Shown here one piece after another: positions 37,361 through 45,526 of a stretch of DNA of 64,000 nucleotides. Source of the stretch: Bog-473 sp963791995 (GTDB lineage: Bacteria > Actinomycetota > Acidimicrobiia > Acidimicrobiales > RAAP-2). Position numbers and translations under genes: made by a program. The stretch spans positions 372,001 to 436,000 of the forward strand of contig CAWBUQ010000004.1 of the NCBI GenBank assembly GCA_963791995.1. The letters are read 5' to 3'. Below the pieces are notes generated by a model. The model did not search any database. It had not been told where the DNA came from and was given only the letters and a program-made list of their open reading frames with translations. The stretch's first letter is position 1; every line of letters begins with the position of its first letter.

Positions 37361-37945
37361 GTGGACATCGGCGTGATCGTGGCCGTCTTTCCGATCATCT
37401 TTCTCGGAGAGCTCCCGGACAAGACAATGTTCGCGTCGCTGGTCATGTCGACGCGGGGGCGCCCCTTCATCGTCTGGCTTGGCGCAGCTGCCGCCTTTGC
37501 CGTCCATGTGGTGATTGCGGTCACCATCGGCGTCGCCGTGTTCCACCTCCTTCCGCACCGGGCGCTCGATGCGTTCGTCGCCGCGATGTTCGTGACCGGA
37601 GCGATCCTCGCCTTGCGGGAGGCCACCAAACCACGCGACGAACAAGTGATCATCGATCGCGAGGTGGCCTCACACAGGCGGATCGCGGTGACCGCGTTCC
37701 TCGTCATCTTCCTGGCTGAATGGGGCGATCTCACGCAGATCCTCACGGCCAACCTGGCCGCGCACTACCACGATCCACTTTCTGTAGGCGCCGGAGCGCT
37801 GCTTGCTCTTTGGGTGGTCGCCGGACTCGCCGTGCTCGGCGGACAGAGCCTGCTCCGAGTGGTCAACATCGCCACGGTGCGCATCGTCACCGCCGTCGTG
37901 CTGTTCGGACTGGCGGGGTGGGCGATCTGGGAGGCAGCGCACTGA
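37361..37945 (+). CDS. TMEM165/GDT1 (UPF0016) family transporter
   Basis: GTG 37361 after AGAAGGG. Six transmembrane helices in two inverted halves, each with the E-x-G-D-(K/R)-(T/S)-like signature: GELPDKTMFASL and AEWGDLTQILTA. 194 aa. Family members export Mn2+ or Ca2+. No yybP-ykoY riboswitch was seen upstream, only the tandem repeat. Confidence 0.9.
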   Translation: MDIGVIVAVFPIIFLGELPDKTMFASLVMSTRGRPFIVWLGAAAAFAVHVVIAVTIGVAVFHLLPHRALDAFVAAMFVTGAILALREATKPRDEQVIIDREVASHRRIAVTAFLVIFLAEWGDLTQILTANLAAHYHDPLSVGAGALLALWVVAGLAVLGGQSLLRVVNIATVRIVTAVVLFGLAGWAIWEAAH

Positions 37946-37967
37946 GCGTGCGGTGGTCAGGTGCCGC

Positions 37968-38507
37968 TCAGCCCGAGTCGTGGACGGTGGCGGTTGCGTC
38001 TGACCGGTTCGGGGCGATGGGCCCCGTGCTCTGGTGGCGCGATCGCAGGAGCTCGGCGACGCCTTCTTCCATGGTGCGTGAGGTCTCTTGCATGGTGACC
38101 AATCGCGTATCTGCGCCTGCCCCGGCCGCATCGATGGCACGTTCGGCGACACGCCGCAGTTCGGACACCGTGCGCAGGCGCGCTTCGAGCATGCATTCCC
38201 ACCCCCGCTCGGCCAGTGTGTAGAAGACGCACCGAGTTCCTACTTGGGCGGCCCGTTCGAGGACGCCCGCCTGTCCGAGCATGCGGACCGCGCTGCTGAC
38301 GCTGCCAGCCGAGAGGCCGAGTTGGTCCTGGATCTGCCGCGCTGTTTGCTCACGTGGCTCGCAGACCGCCATCCAGGCCAGCACTCGCATGGCTGCCGGC
38401 GACGCCTTGGGCGTGACGGACAGTCCGCCCATCTCATCCACGAAACGCCGTTGCCAGCCGGCCGCGTCGGGGCTGCACCGGCCAGTCCGGCTGGTGCTGG
38501 ACGTCAT
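37968..38507 (-). CDS. GbsR/MarR-like transcriptional regulator
   Basis: ATG 38507. Winged helix: RVLAWMAVCEPREQTARQIQ, LGLSAGSVSSAVRMLGQAG (recognition helix) and LERAAQVGTRCVFYTL (wing). C-terminal helix likely dimerises. 179 aa. Three cysteines are present. Target unknown; the nearest genes are the TMEM165 transporter and response regulator 1. Confidence 0.85.
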   Translation of the reverse strand: MTSSTSRTGRCSPDAAGWQRRFVDEMGGLSVTPKASPAAMRVLAWMAVCEPREQTARQIQDQLGLSAGSVSSAVRMLGQAGVLERAAQVGTRCVFYTLAERGWECMLEARLRTVSELRRVAERAIDAAGAGADTRLVTMQETSRTMEEGVAELLRSRHQSTGPIAPNRSDATATVHDSG

Positions 38508-38618
38508 GGGGCGCTCTTCATCTCCGTCCAGTATCTAGCCTCTCGAGGCCCATCCGTAGGGTCCAAGGTCCCAAACGGGGGGTGCCACACGGAGTCGGCT
38601 CCGGGCGGCCCCGGACCG

Positions 38619-39407
38619 CTAGGCGGCCGGTGCGGTGAAGCGGTAGCCGATGCCTCGAATGGTGGTGATCCAGCGCGGGTTCTCGGGGTCGGGTTCGATC
38701 TTGAGCCGTACCCGGCGGATGTGCTCGGTGACCGTCGAGCGGCCCTGCCATCGTCCGTTCGAGCCCCACACACGTTCGAGCAGATCCTCGCGGGAGAAGA
38801 CCTTTCCCGGCGCGGCGGCCAGGAAAGCGAGGAGGTCGAACTCCTTGCGGGTCATGGGGACCTCGCAGTCGGCGACCGTGACAGTGCGCGTGCCCTGGTC
38901 GATGAACAGCTCGCCGTGCTCGAGCGTCGTGGCAGGCGCCGCGCTGCCTCGGCGGAGGACCGCGCGCACGCGAGCTTCGAGCTCGGCAAACGAGTACGGC
39001 TTTGCCAAGAAGTCATCGGCTCCCAGGTTGAACAGGCTTACCCGGTCGCGCTCCGAAGCTCGGCCCGAGCACACGATCACAGGTACCGAGCTGTCGGTGC
39101 GGATCTTGGTGAGGACCTCCGAAGTGCCCCCGTCCTGGTCGAGGTCGACGATCACGAGGTCGGCGTGGCCGGCGAGGGCGTCCAGCGTTGACTCGACCGT
39201 GGTCGCCTCCCCGACGTGGTAACCCAGCCTTCGCAGGTAGAGCTGGAGGGCGCGGCGACAGTTGGGGTCGTCCTCGGCCACCAGGATTGTCGTGCCAGCG
39301 ACGCCGTCTGCGGCTGTCGTCGCCAACAAGGCGGGGTCGGGCTCGACCGCGAGCAAGGATCTGCCGTAGGTCTGATGCCGAGTCGTCACGTCCAGGGATA
39401 CGGTCAT
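38619..39407 (-). CDS. OmpR-family response regulator 1
   Basis: The REC domain carries the acidic pair VAEDDPN and Asp88 in VIVDLDQDGG; the usual L-P-G-x-D-G loop is replaced by DQDGGTSE. Lys is in DDFLAKPYSF. The C-terminal winged helix has PMTRKEFDLLAFLAAAPG, SREDLLERVWGSNG and IRRVRLKIEPDP. 262 aa. No histidine kinase is linked. Closely related to the next regulator (same VPVIVCSGR core and nearly identical DNA-binding domain), so a local duplication. Confidence 0.92.
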   Translation of the reverse strand: MTVSLDVTTRHQTYGRSLLAVEPDPALLATTAADGVAGTTILVAEDDPNCRRALQLYLRRLGYHVGEATTVESTLDALAGHADLVIVDLDQDGGTSEVLTKIRTDSSVPVIVCSGRASERDRVSLFNLGADDFLAKPYSFAELEARVRAVLRRGSAAPATTLEHGELFIDQGTRTVTVADCEVPMTRKEFDLLAFLAAAPGKVFSREDLLERVWGSNGRWQGRSTVTEHIRRVRLKIEPDPENPRWITTIRGIGYRFTAPAA

Positions 39408-39822
39408 GCGCCACCTGCTTGGGTCCGGATGCCTTCGAATTGGACGGTGGAACCGGGCGGGAGCGCTCCATATGTCGCTGCGGCACGCGTCGGCTCGGCA
39501 GCGCGGTGGTCAAGGCCGGCGAACCGTCCCGCCCCCACACGCTGCGGCTTCGAGCCCCCCATCGAACCGAGCATTGTGTGACACATCCCCCTCGTCCGTC
39601 CCGCGCGTCCGTTTCGCGCGGGTTGCGCCCCCGCCGGTCCATTCGCAAGAGCGTGCTCCTGAGTCCGGATCCGACTGGTCGTCGTACCCAAGTGTCGGCG
39701 CCGCCTGGCAGCGCCTCCATAGGCCTTTTGGACCAAAAGGCTTGCGGCAGTGGTGAGGGGAGGCGCGCACCGCCTGCCGCCGATGAGGAGGCGTAGCGAA
39801 GACGACGTGGCGCGACCGGAGC
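39408..39822. other. 415-bp gap with a 19-bp perfect palindrome
   Basis: No gene was found between the two response regulators. At 39723-39741, GCCTTTTGG-A-CCAAAAGGC is a perfect dyad about 315 bp upstream of regulator 1. With a single central base it suits an operator better than a hairpin. Confidence 0.6.
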
Positions 39823-40659
39823 CTAAGACTCGGGCAGCGAGAAGCGATACCCGACGCCGCGGACCGTAGTGATCCACTGCGGGGAGTCGGGATCCGGTTC
39901 GATCTTGAGCCGGACACGCCGAACGTGTTCAGTGACGGTCGAACGCCCTTGCCATTCTTCGGTTGAGCCCCAGACCCGCTCGAGAAGATCTTCACGGGTG
40001 AAGACCTGGCCCGGTGAGGCCGCCAGAAATGCGAGCAGATCGAACTCTTTGCGCGTCATTGGCACGACCTTGTCCCGGACGGTCACGGTGCGGGTGTCGC
40101 GGTCAACGATCAGATCACCGTGGTGGAGACAGGTCTCTGCGGGTACGCCGCCGCCCCTGCGGAGCACTGCCCTGACGCGGGCCTCGAGCTCGGCGAAGGA
40201 GAACGGCTTGACCACGAAGTCGTCGGCACCGAGGTTCAGGGTGCGAATCCGGTCCTCTTCAGAGTCCCGCCCCGAGCACACGATCACCGGGACAGCACTG
40301 TGCCTGCGGATTTTCGCCAGGACATCGGCACCGTCGAACCCGGGAAGTCCGAGGTCGAGGATGACGAGGCTGGCCGAATGCTGGAACACAGCGCGCAGAG
40401 TCGAAGGCCCGTCTGTTGCCTCCGTGACGCGGTAGCCGCTGCGCTCGAAGTACTGGTGCAGTGCGTTGCGGCAGCTGTGGTCGTCCTCGGCGATGAGAAT
40501 GGTTCGATCACCTGCCGCGGCGCCATCGGGCTGGTACTCCGGCACGTTGGAGCCGCTGGCAGAAGGAGCATGTGGCACACGGTGCCTGGTTTGGGCGCGA
40601 GTAGCCATGTCGGCCGCCGGGTTCATCCGCCGCTGATCTTGCTGGGCGGTGTCGTGCAC
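39823..40659 (-). CDS. OmpR-family response regulator 2
   Basis: REC domain: IAEDDHSCRNAL, phospho-acceptor in VILDLGLPGFDG (canonical) and DDFVVKPFSF. Winged helix: PMTRKEFDLLAFLAASPG, TREDLLERVWGSTE and VRRVRLKIEPDP. 278 aa with an N-terminal ~50-residue extension; ATGs at residues 12 and 18 are possible later starts. Paralogue of regulator 1, also without a kinase. Confidence 0.92.
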   Translation of the reverse strand: MHDTAQQDQRRMNPAADMATRAQTRHRVPHAPSASGSNVPEYQPDGAAAGDRTILIAEDDHSCRNALHQYFERSGYRVTEATDGPSTLRAVFQHSASLVILDLGLPGFDGADVLAKIRRHSAVPVIVCSGRDSEEDRIRTLNLGADDFVVKPFSFAELEARVRAVLRRGGGVPAETCLHHGDLIVDRDTRTVTVRDKVVPMTRKEFDLLAFLAASPGQVFTREDLLERVWGSTEEWQGRSTVTEHVRRVRLKIEPDPDSPQWITTVRGVGYRFSLPES

Positions 40660-41122
40660 CGGAACCCCACTTGCTCTTGGGCCAGTCTCGCCATAGTGAC
40701 CTTTTCGGCCGACGCCGAGGGAACCTTGAGGGAATGCGCAATGGCCGCCGACAGGTGACGAGGTGACACAGGGCTTCTCGAGCGTTCGCGCCCCCCGTGT
40801 GCTGGGTCTTATGGCCTATGGGCTTCGCCGCTGACGCGACCTCGCCCTGCCGCGTCGAACACATCCAGGTGGCGGGACAGAGCCCGACGCGCCGCTGTCG
40901 CGGTCGCTCAACCGTCCGGCGCGGCCAGCGGCATAGTCCGTTTGTTGCGCAACGGTTGCGTATCCTCTGCAACCTTTTCACAACGATCATGCAACTGACC
41001 TGCTAACACACGATCAATTAAAGTGTTCGCTACTCCGGTAGATGCGAAACGCGCAGGGTCAGTTGGATGACCTCGGATGGGAGTGGCACCGGTCGGACGG
41101 TGCCAATGAGGGAGGGGGAGAC
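40660..41122. other. 463-bp gene-free promoter region
   Basis: No convincing gene. It holds divergent control sequences: the palindrome GTTGCGCAAC and repeated GTTGCG near 40945-40965, and an AT-rich patch (GATCAATTAAAGTG) near 41010-41025 before the sigma-factor gene. Confidence 0.5.
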
Positions 41123-42109
41123 GTGGGAGGATCAACTGCTCGTCAGTTTTCCACGGCAGAAGAATGCGCTCAGCGAGGGATCGAGAGTCTGTGGTCGGAG
41201 TTCAAGAAGACCGGCGCACAGGAGCTGCGTAACCAGCTCATCATCTACTACTCGCCGTTCGTCAAGTACGTCGCCGGCCGAGTACTGGCCGGTCTGCCAC
41301 GCCACTTCGACGAAGAGGACCTGATCAGTTACGGCATCATCGGGCTGATCGACGCGATCGAGCGGTTCGAGCTCGATCGCAACCTGCGTTTTGAGACGTA
41401 CGCCATCCCGCGGATCAAGGGCGCCATCATTGATGAGCTGCGCTCCATCGACTGGGTCCCGCGCTCGGTGCGGACGAAGGCCCGAGCCGTCGAGCAGGCC
41501 TTCACACACTTGGAGGGGACGCTGCGGCGCACACCCAACGAGGCCGAGGTGGCAGCTGAGCTCGAGATGAGCCTTGGCGATTTCCACAAGGCTCTCCGCA
41601 AGATCTCGACGGTCGGGGTCATGGCGCTCGACGAGGTGTTGCGTGGGGGCGACCGCTCCGAGCGCTCCACGCTGGGAGAGACCCTGCCCGACTCATCGAG
41701 CGGGCCGGTCGACACGTTCGAGGCCAAGGAGTCCAAAGAGGCATTGGTCGCCGCCGTCGATGGCATGCCAGAGCGCGAGCGGACCGTGCTGATGATGTAC
41801 TACTACGACAGTCTGACACTCACCGAGATCGGCAACGTCTTGGGCGTCACCGAGAGCAGGGTGTGTCAGATCCACACCAAGGCCCTCCGCCAACTTCGAT
41901 CGAAGCTGGCGGACCGTCCCGAGCCCGCACGTCGCCCGGTTGCGGCGCACGCGACCGAGCGAGCTGGTACGCGCGCGAGCCGGCGACCCGGCCGCGCCTC
42001 CAGCTGCTGGCCAGCTAGCGCGCCGAAGCAGCGCTCGAGCGAATCAGCAGAGCGGATCGGAGCTCGCCCCGGAGAGGTCTCGTCGCGCCTGCGTGATGTG
42101 CTTGCATAA
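41123..42109 (+). CDS. FliA/WhiG-family RNA polymerase sigma factor
   Basis: GTG 41123 follows GGAGGGGGAG; ATG 41042 in the same frame is an alternative. Region 2: YYSPFVKYVAGRVLAGLPRH, DLISYGIIGLIDAIERF (core/-10 binding), TYAIPRIKGAIIDELRS. Region 3: RTPNEAEVAAELEMSLGDF. Region 4: LTLTEIGNVLGVTESRVCQI (-35 recognition). About 70 Arg/Ala/Ser-rich residues follow region 4, an unusual tail. Related factors control flagella or sporulation; neither gene set is in the window. Confidence 0.92.
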   Translation: MGGSTARQFSTAEECAQRGIESLWSEFKKTGAQELRNQLIIYYSPFVKYVAGRVLAGLPRHFDEEDLISYGIIGLIDAIERFELDRNLRFETYAIPRIKGAIIDELRSIDWVPRSVRTKARAVEQAFTHLEGTLRRTPNEAEVAAELEMSLGDFHKALRKISTVGVMALDEVLRGGDRSERSTLGETLPDSSSGPVDTFEAKESKEALVAAVDGMPERERTVLMMYYYDSLTLTEIGNVLGVTESRVCQIHTKALRQLRSKLADRPEPARRPVAAHATERAGTRASRRPGRASSCWPASAPKQRSSESAERIGARPGEVSSRLRDVLA

Positions 42110-42160
42110 GCGCGAACGCGTCCGCGTCGTGCGCTGATCACCTGGCCCGGACCGAAGGCG

Positions 42161-42185
42161 GGTACGGTACGGTACGCGGTACGCC
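42161..42185. repeat. GGTAC/GTACG microrepeat
   Basis: GGTACG occurs three times in tandem at 5-6 bp spacing, then once more after CG, 34 bp before the gadB start. Confidence 0.7.
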
Positions 42186-42218
42186 ACACCGCTGCGACGA
42201 CCAGACAGGGAGCGTGCC

Positions 42219-43619
42219 ATGCCTTTGCACAAGAGGGAGAGCGTTCGAGAGGGATTGCTCGACTCGGTGTATGCCGACCGGGACTTGACCTCTACGCTCC
42301 CCTCCAAGCGTTTCCCCGCTCACGAGATGAACCCCAACGAGGTGTTCTGCGCCATCGGGGACGAGCTCATGCTCGACGGCAACGCCCGCCAGAACATGGC
42401 CACCTTCTGTCAAACCTGGGAGGAGCCGGAGATTCACAAGTTGATGGACATCTCCATCGACAAGAATCTGATTGACAAGGACGAGTACCCCCAGACGGCG
42501 GAGCTGGAGCGTCGCTGCGTCCAAATGCTGGCCGACCTGTGGCACGCGCCGGAGAAGGGTGAAGCAGTCGGCTGTTCGGCCATCGGTTCGTCAGAAGCGT
42601 GCATGCTGGGAGGTATGGCCGCCAAGTGGCGTTGGCGGGCCAAGCGCCGGGCGGAGGGGAAGTCGACAGACACGCCGAACATGGTGTGTGGGCCCGTCCA
42701 GGTCGTATGGCACAAGTTCGCCCGCTACTGGGACGTCGAGATGCGAGAGATTCCAATGGCTCCAGGGCGTTACGGCATGGACGTCGAGCAGATGCTCGAG
42801 CGGGTCGACGAGAACACCATCATGGTGGTCCCCACGTTCGGGGTGACCTACACCGGGAGCTACGAGCCAGTTCTCGAACTGTCCCAGGCGCTCGACACGC
42901 TGCAGAAGGACACCGGGCTCGACGTCGACATCCACGTGGACGGGGCCAGCGGGGCGTTTTTGGCCCCGTTCTGCGCGCCGGACATCGAGTGGGATTTCCG
43001 GGTGCCGCGGGTGAAGTCGATTAGCACCTCAGGGCACAAATTCGGTCTGGCTCCCCTCGGCGTGGGGTGGGTCCTCTGGCGCGACGCGGCGGATTTGCCC
43101 GACGACCTCATCTTCCACGTCACGTATCTCGGTGGGGACATGCCGGTGTTCCAGATCAACTTTTCCCGGCCAGCCGGCCAGGTGGTGGCGCAGTACTACA
43201 ACTTCGTGCGACTTGGGCGTGACGGGTATCGCAATGTGCACGACGCGTGCTATCTGGCCGGGCAGTTCCTGGCTCGGGAGATCGTCAAGCTCGGCCCATA
43301 CGAAATGCTCTGCGACGCCAACCCCGAGACCGGCATCCCCTCGGTGGCCTGGCGAATAAAGGAAGGCGAAGACCCCGGCTACACGCTCTACGACGTCGCC
43401 GACCGGCTGCGTACGCGGGGCTGGCAGGTACCCGCCTACCCGCTGACGGGATCTGTGTCAGACGTCGCCGTCCAGCGCATCCTGGTCCGCCAGGGCGTCA
43501 GTCGGGACCTCGCCGGACTCCTCCTGCACGACATGCAGGAGGCAATCGCCCACTTCGAGCGCCACCCGGTCACAGTGTCCATGACCAAAGAGGAGTCCGG
43601 CGGCTTCAGCCACCTGTAG
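42219..43619 (+). CDS. gadB: Glutamate decarboxylase
   Basis: ATG 42219 after AGGGAG. PLP group II decarboxylase of 466 aa: GCSAIGSSEACMLGGMAAKW, HVDGASGAFLAPF, and the PLP lysine in SISTSGHKFGLAPLGVGW. The C-terminal autoinhibitory tail (SGGFSHL) ends with His-Leu, reminiscent of the acid-resistance GadB tail. Converts glutamate to GABA, consuming a proton. No antiporter gadC is adjacent; an ion-channel-like gene converges with a 14-bp overlap. Confidence 0.96.
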   Translation: MPLHKRESVREGLLDSVYADRDLTSTLPSKRFPAHEMNPNEVFCAIGDELMLDGNARQNMATFCQTWEEPEIHKLMDISIDKNLIDKDEYPQTAELERRCVQMLADLWHAPEKGEAVGCSAIGSSEACMLGGMAAKWRWRAKRRAEGKSTDTPNMVCGPVQVVWHKFARYWDVEMREIPMAPGRYGMDVEQMLERVDENTIMVVPTFGVTYTGSYEPVLELSQALDTLQKDTGLDVDIHVDGASGAFLAPFCAPDIEWDFRVPRVKSISTSGHKFGLAPLGVGWVLWRDAADLPDDLIFHVTYLGGDMPVFQINFSRPAGQVVAQYYNFVRLGRDGYRNVHDACYLAGQFLAREIVKLGPYEMLCDANPETGIPSVAWRIKEGEDPGYTLYDVADRLRTRGWQVPAYPLTGSVSDVAVQRILVRQGVSRDLAGLLLHDMQEAIAHFERHPVTVSMTKEESGGFSHL

Positions 43620-44766
43620 GGCGCACGCGCACGGACCAATCCACCGGGAGCGACCGCTTCCGAAGGAACCGCGGACGCCCGACGTGCGCCGGACGATCCG
43701 TCGTCCACGGCACGGGCGCGCCGCGGGCGATCCCCGCCAGCGCACGCAATGGTTGGTCGTAGGTCGAGCGGATCCACGCGAACCGGCGCCACCCCTCGTC
43801 CTCCCGACCGCTGGTGAAGCCGATGATGGGTGCGACGCCGGAGAGGGCGTCGAGGTATTCCTGGCGGGTGACGCTGATCGGCGGCGGTTCCTGGGCGCTT
43901 CGGGTCGTGATCTCGACCACTCCGAGGGCAGGTGGCAGCGGCACGTTGGCGGCGCGGGCGATCCGGTCGATGGACGCGGTGCCGTAGACGAGCGCCATCA
44001 AGGGCCCCTTCGTCTCGTCGGCCAGAATCGGACCTGTTTGCGCTTCAGACGCCGAGACCACGAGGGCAGCCGCGTCCAGGACGACGCCCATCGATGCGAC
44101 CCAGGACACGTCGGGGTGCGCATCGGGGAAGTAGGTGAGGATCGGGAAGGCCGTGTGCGTCTGCTCGGTATCGATGAGCCAGTCGGCTTGACGGCGCCAG
44201 AAGTCCTGACCGTCGAGGGCCCCGGTCCGGTGCAGCGTCTCGAGACAGACACGCACTGTGGGTGGAACGCCGGCGATGGGGTTCAACGTGATGACACCGC
44301 GCTCGCGCCCGTTGTACGCGGAATAGATCGTGGGCAGGTAACTGATCAACAGCGCAACGAGACCCAATCCAAGCGTCGCCTCGACGAACGCAACGACGAT
44401 CTTCGCCGTCGAGGACGGCTCGGAGAAGCCCAAAGTGGTGAGAGATGAAGCGCTGTTCTCGAAGGCGTGCTGCCAGTCGAGCGAACCCATGCCCCAGAAG
44501 AGGGACGAGAAGGCGAGCGCGATCAGGATCATCCAGACCAGCGGCAGGCTCACCAAGGCCACCGGGGCGTAGAGGCTGCGCAACGCGGTGGTCTTCGTCT
44601 CGTCCTCCCAGCCGCGGACCATGACCCGGTGCACCAGGGCGAAGACAGCCTTGGACAGACGCGGGAAACCTTCTTGGGGCAGCACCACCGTCTTGAGGGC
44701 CGATCCCAGCACGGCCAGCGCGACAAGGGCGCCGAGAGCGAAGGCGAGGATGTGCAGGACGGGCAT
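43606..44766 (-). CDS. Two-transmembrane ion-channel-like protein
   Basis: ATG 44766. N-terminal helix LHILAFALGALVALAVLG, then a pore module: helix PVALVSLPLVWMILIALAFS, pore loop ASSLTTLGFSEPS (filter-like TLGF) and helix VVAFVEATLGLGLVALLIS. The ~230-residue C-terminus is soluble with no TrkA-N motif. 386 aa. Resembles potassium-channel pores but lacks TVGYG, so ion selectivity is open. Confidence 0.7.
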   Translation of the reverse strand: MPVLHILAFALGALVALAVLGSALKTVVLPQEGFPRLSKAVFALVHRVMVRGWEDETKTTALRSLYAPVALVSLPLVWMILIALAFSSLFWGMGSLDWQHAFENSASSLTTLGFSEPSSTAKIVVAFVEATLGLGLVALLISYLPTIYSAYNGRERGVITLNPIAGVPPTVRVCLETLHRTGALDGQDFWRRQADWLIDTEQTHTAFPILTYFPDAHPDVSWVASMGVVLDAAALVVSASEAQTGPILADETKGPLMALVYGTASIDRIARAANVPLPPALGVVEITTRSAQEPPPISVTRQEYLDALSGVAPIIGFTSGREDEGWRRFAWIRSTYDQPLRALAGIARGAPVPWTTDRPAHVGRPRFLRKRSLPVDWSVRVRPTGG

Positions 44767-44871
44767 ATGCGTCGGGCACCGCCATGCGGTGACCTTCGTC
44801 ACGCTACCGCGTGGTCAACCCCCGCTCCCGATCCAGATGCACGGGCGCGCCGACGCCCAACGGCACGCAAC

Positions 44872-45381
44872 TCAGGAGACGGACTTCGCAGCCTCCGCGA
44901 CGGCGGCATCGACGCCCGACTTGTCGACCGAGAGCTCCTTGGTGACCTTCTTGGTCGCCTTGAGCTGTGCCTTCTCGAGCGCGGCCTCTATCGTCGTCTC
45001 CCCGACGATGACGAGCGCCGCCTCGCCGGCGTCGATGGCCTCGCCGAATTCCTTCACATCGGTACGGGACATCCCCTTCCACAAGTGACCGCTCACGCCG
45101 CCGATGGCCGCGCCGACGAGAGCGGTGCCGAGAATGGAGGGCGGGAAGAGAATCCCGATCAACGCTCCGGTGGCGGCGCCGCCCCACGCTCCGTGGCGCG
45201 TGGTCGTTTCGTCCTTGTTGACGTGGATCTTCCCCTTGTCGTCCTTGGTGATGACGGCGGCGTCGTAGGTCCCGACCGCGCCCACGGCATGCAGGTCTTT
45301 GACCACGTCGTAGTCCGCCCTGGCGTCCACCTCGCTGGCGTAGGTCCCGATGAAGATGAAGACACCGTCGGCCTTGGACAT
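44872..45381 (-). CDS. DUF1269 family protein
   Basis: ATG 45381 after GAGGAACG. 169 aa. N-terminal FIFIGTYASEVDARADYD, a central glycine-rich hydrophobic stretch (ATGALIGILFPPSILGTALV with GAAIGG) that may insert in membrane, and a Lys/Ala-rich helical tail. Matches DUF1269, common in actinobacteria and linked loosely to stress; biochemical role unknown. Confidence 0.85.
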   Translation of the reverse strand: MSKADGVFIFIGTYASEVDARADYDVVKDLHAVGAVGTYDAAVITKDDKGKIHVNKDETTTRHGAWGGAATGALIGILFPPSILGTALVGAAIGGVSGHLWKGMSRTDVKEFGEAIDAGEAALVIVGETTIEAALEKAQLKATKKVTKELSVDKSGVDAAVAEAAKSVS

Positions 45382-45526
45382 CGATCGTTCCTCGCTTCCT
45401 GTTTCGACGGCTGTGCGCCTGCGAGCGGTACCGTTCCCTGCAGGGCGACGCTGCTGACAACCCCGTTCGGCAGCGTAGGCGCTGGCGGTCGCAACCCGGA
45501 CGGTCCGGCCCTCCGCTCCTTCTGGC

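Noticed and set aside
40775..40870. Weak c-di-GMP-I (GEMM) riboswitch resemblance on the minus strand upstream of response regulator 2
   Set aside because: A GCGAAGCC...AGGCC string is suggestive, but the conserved paired elements and tetraloop receptor could not be laid out.
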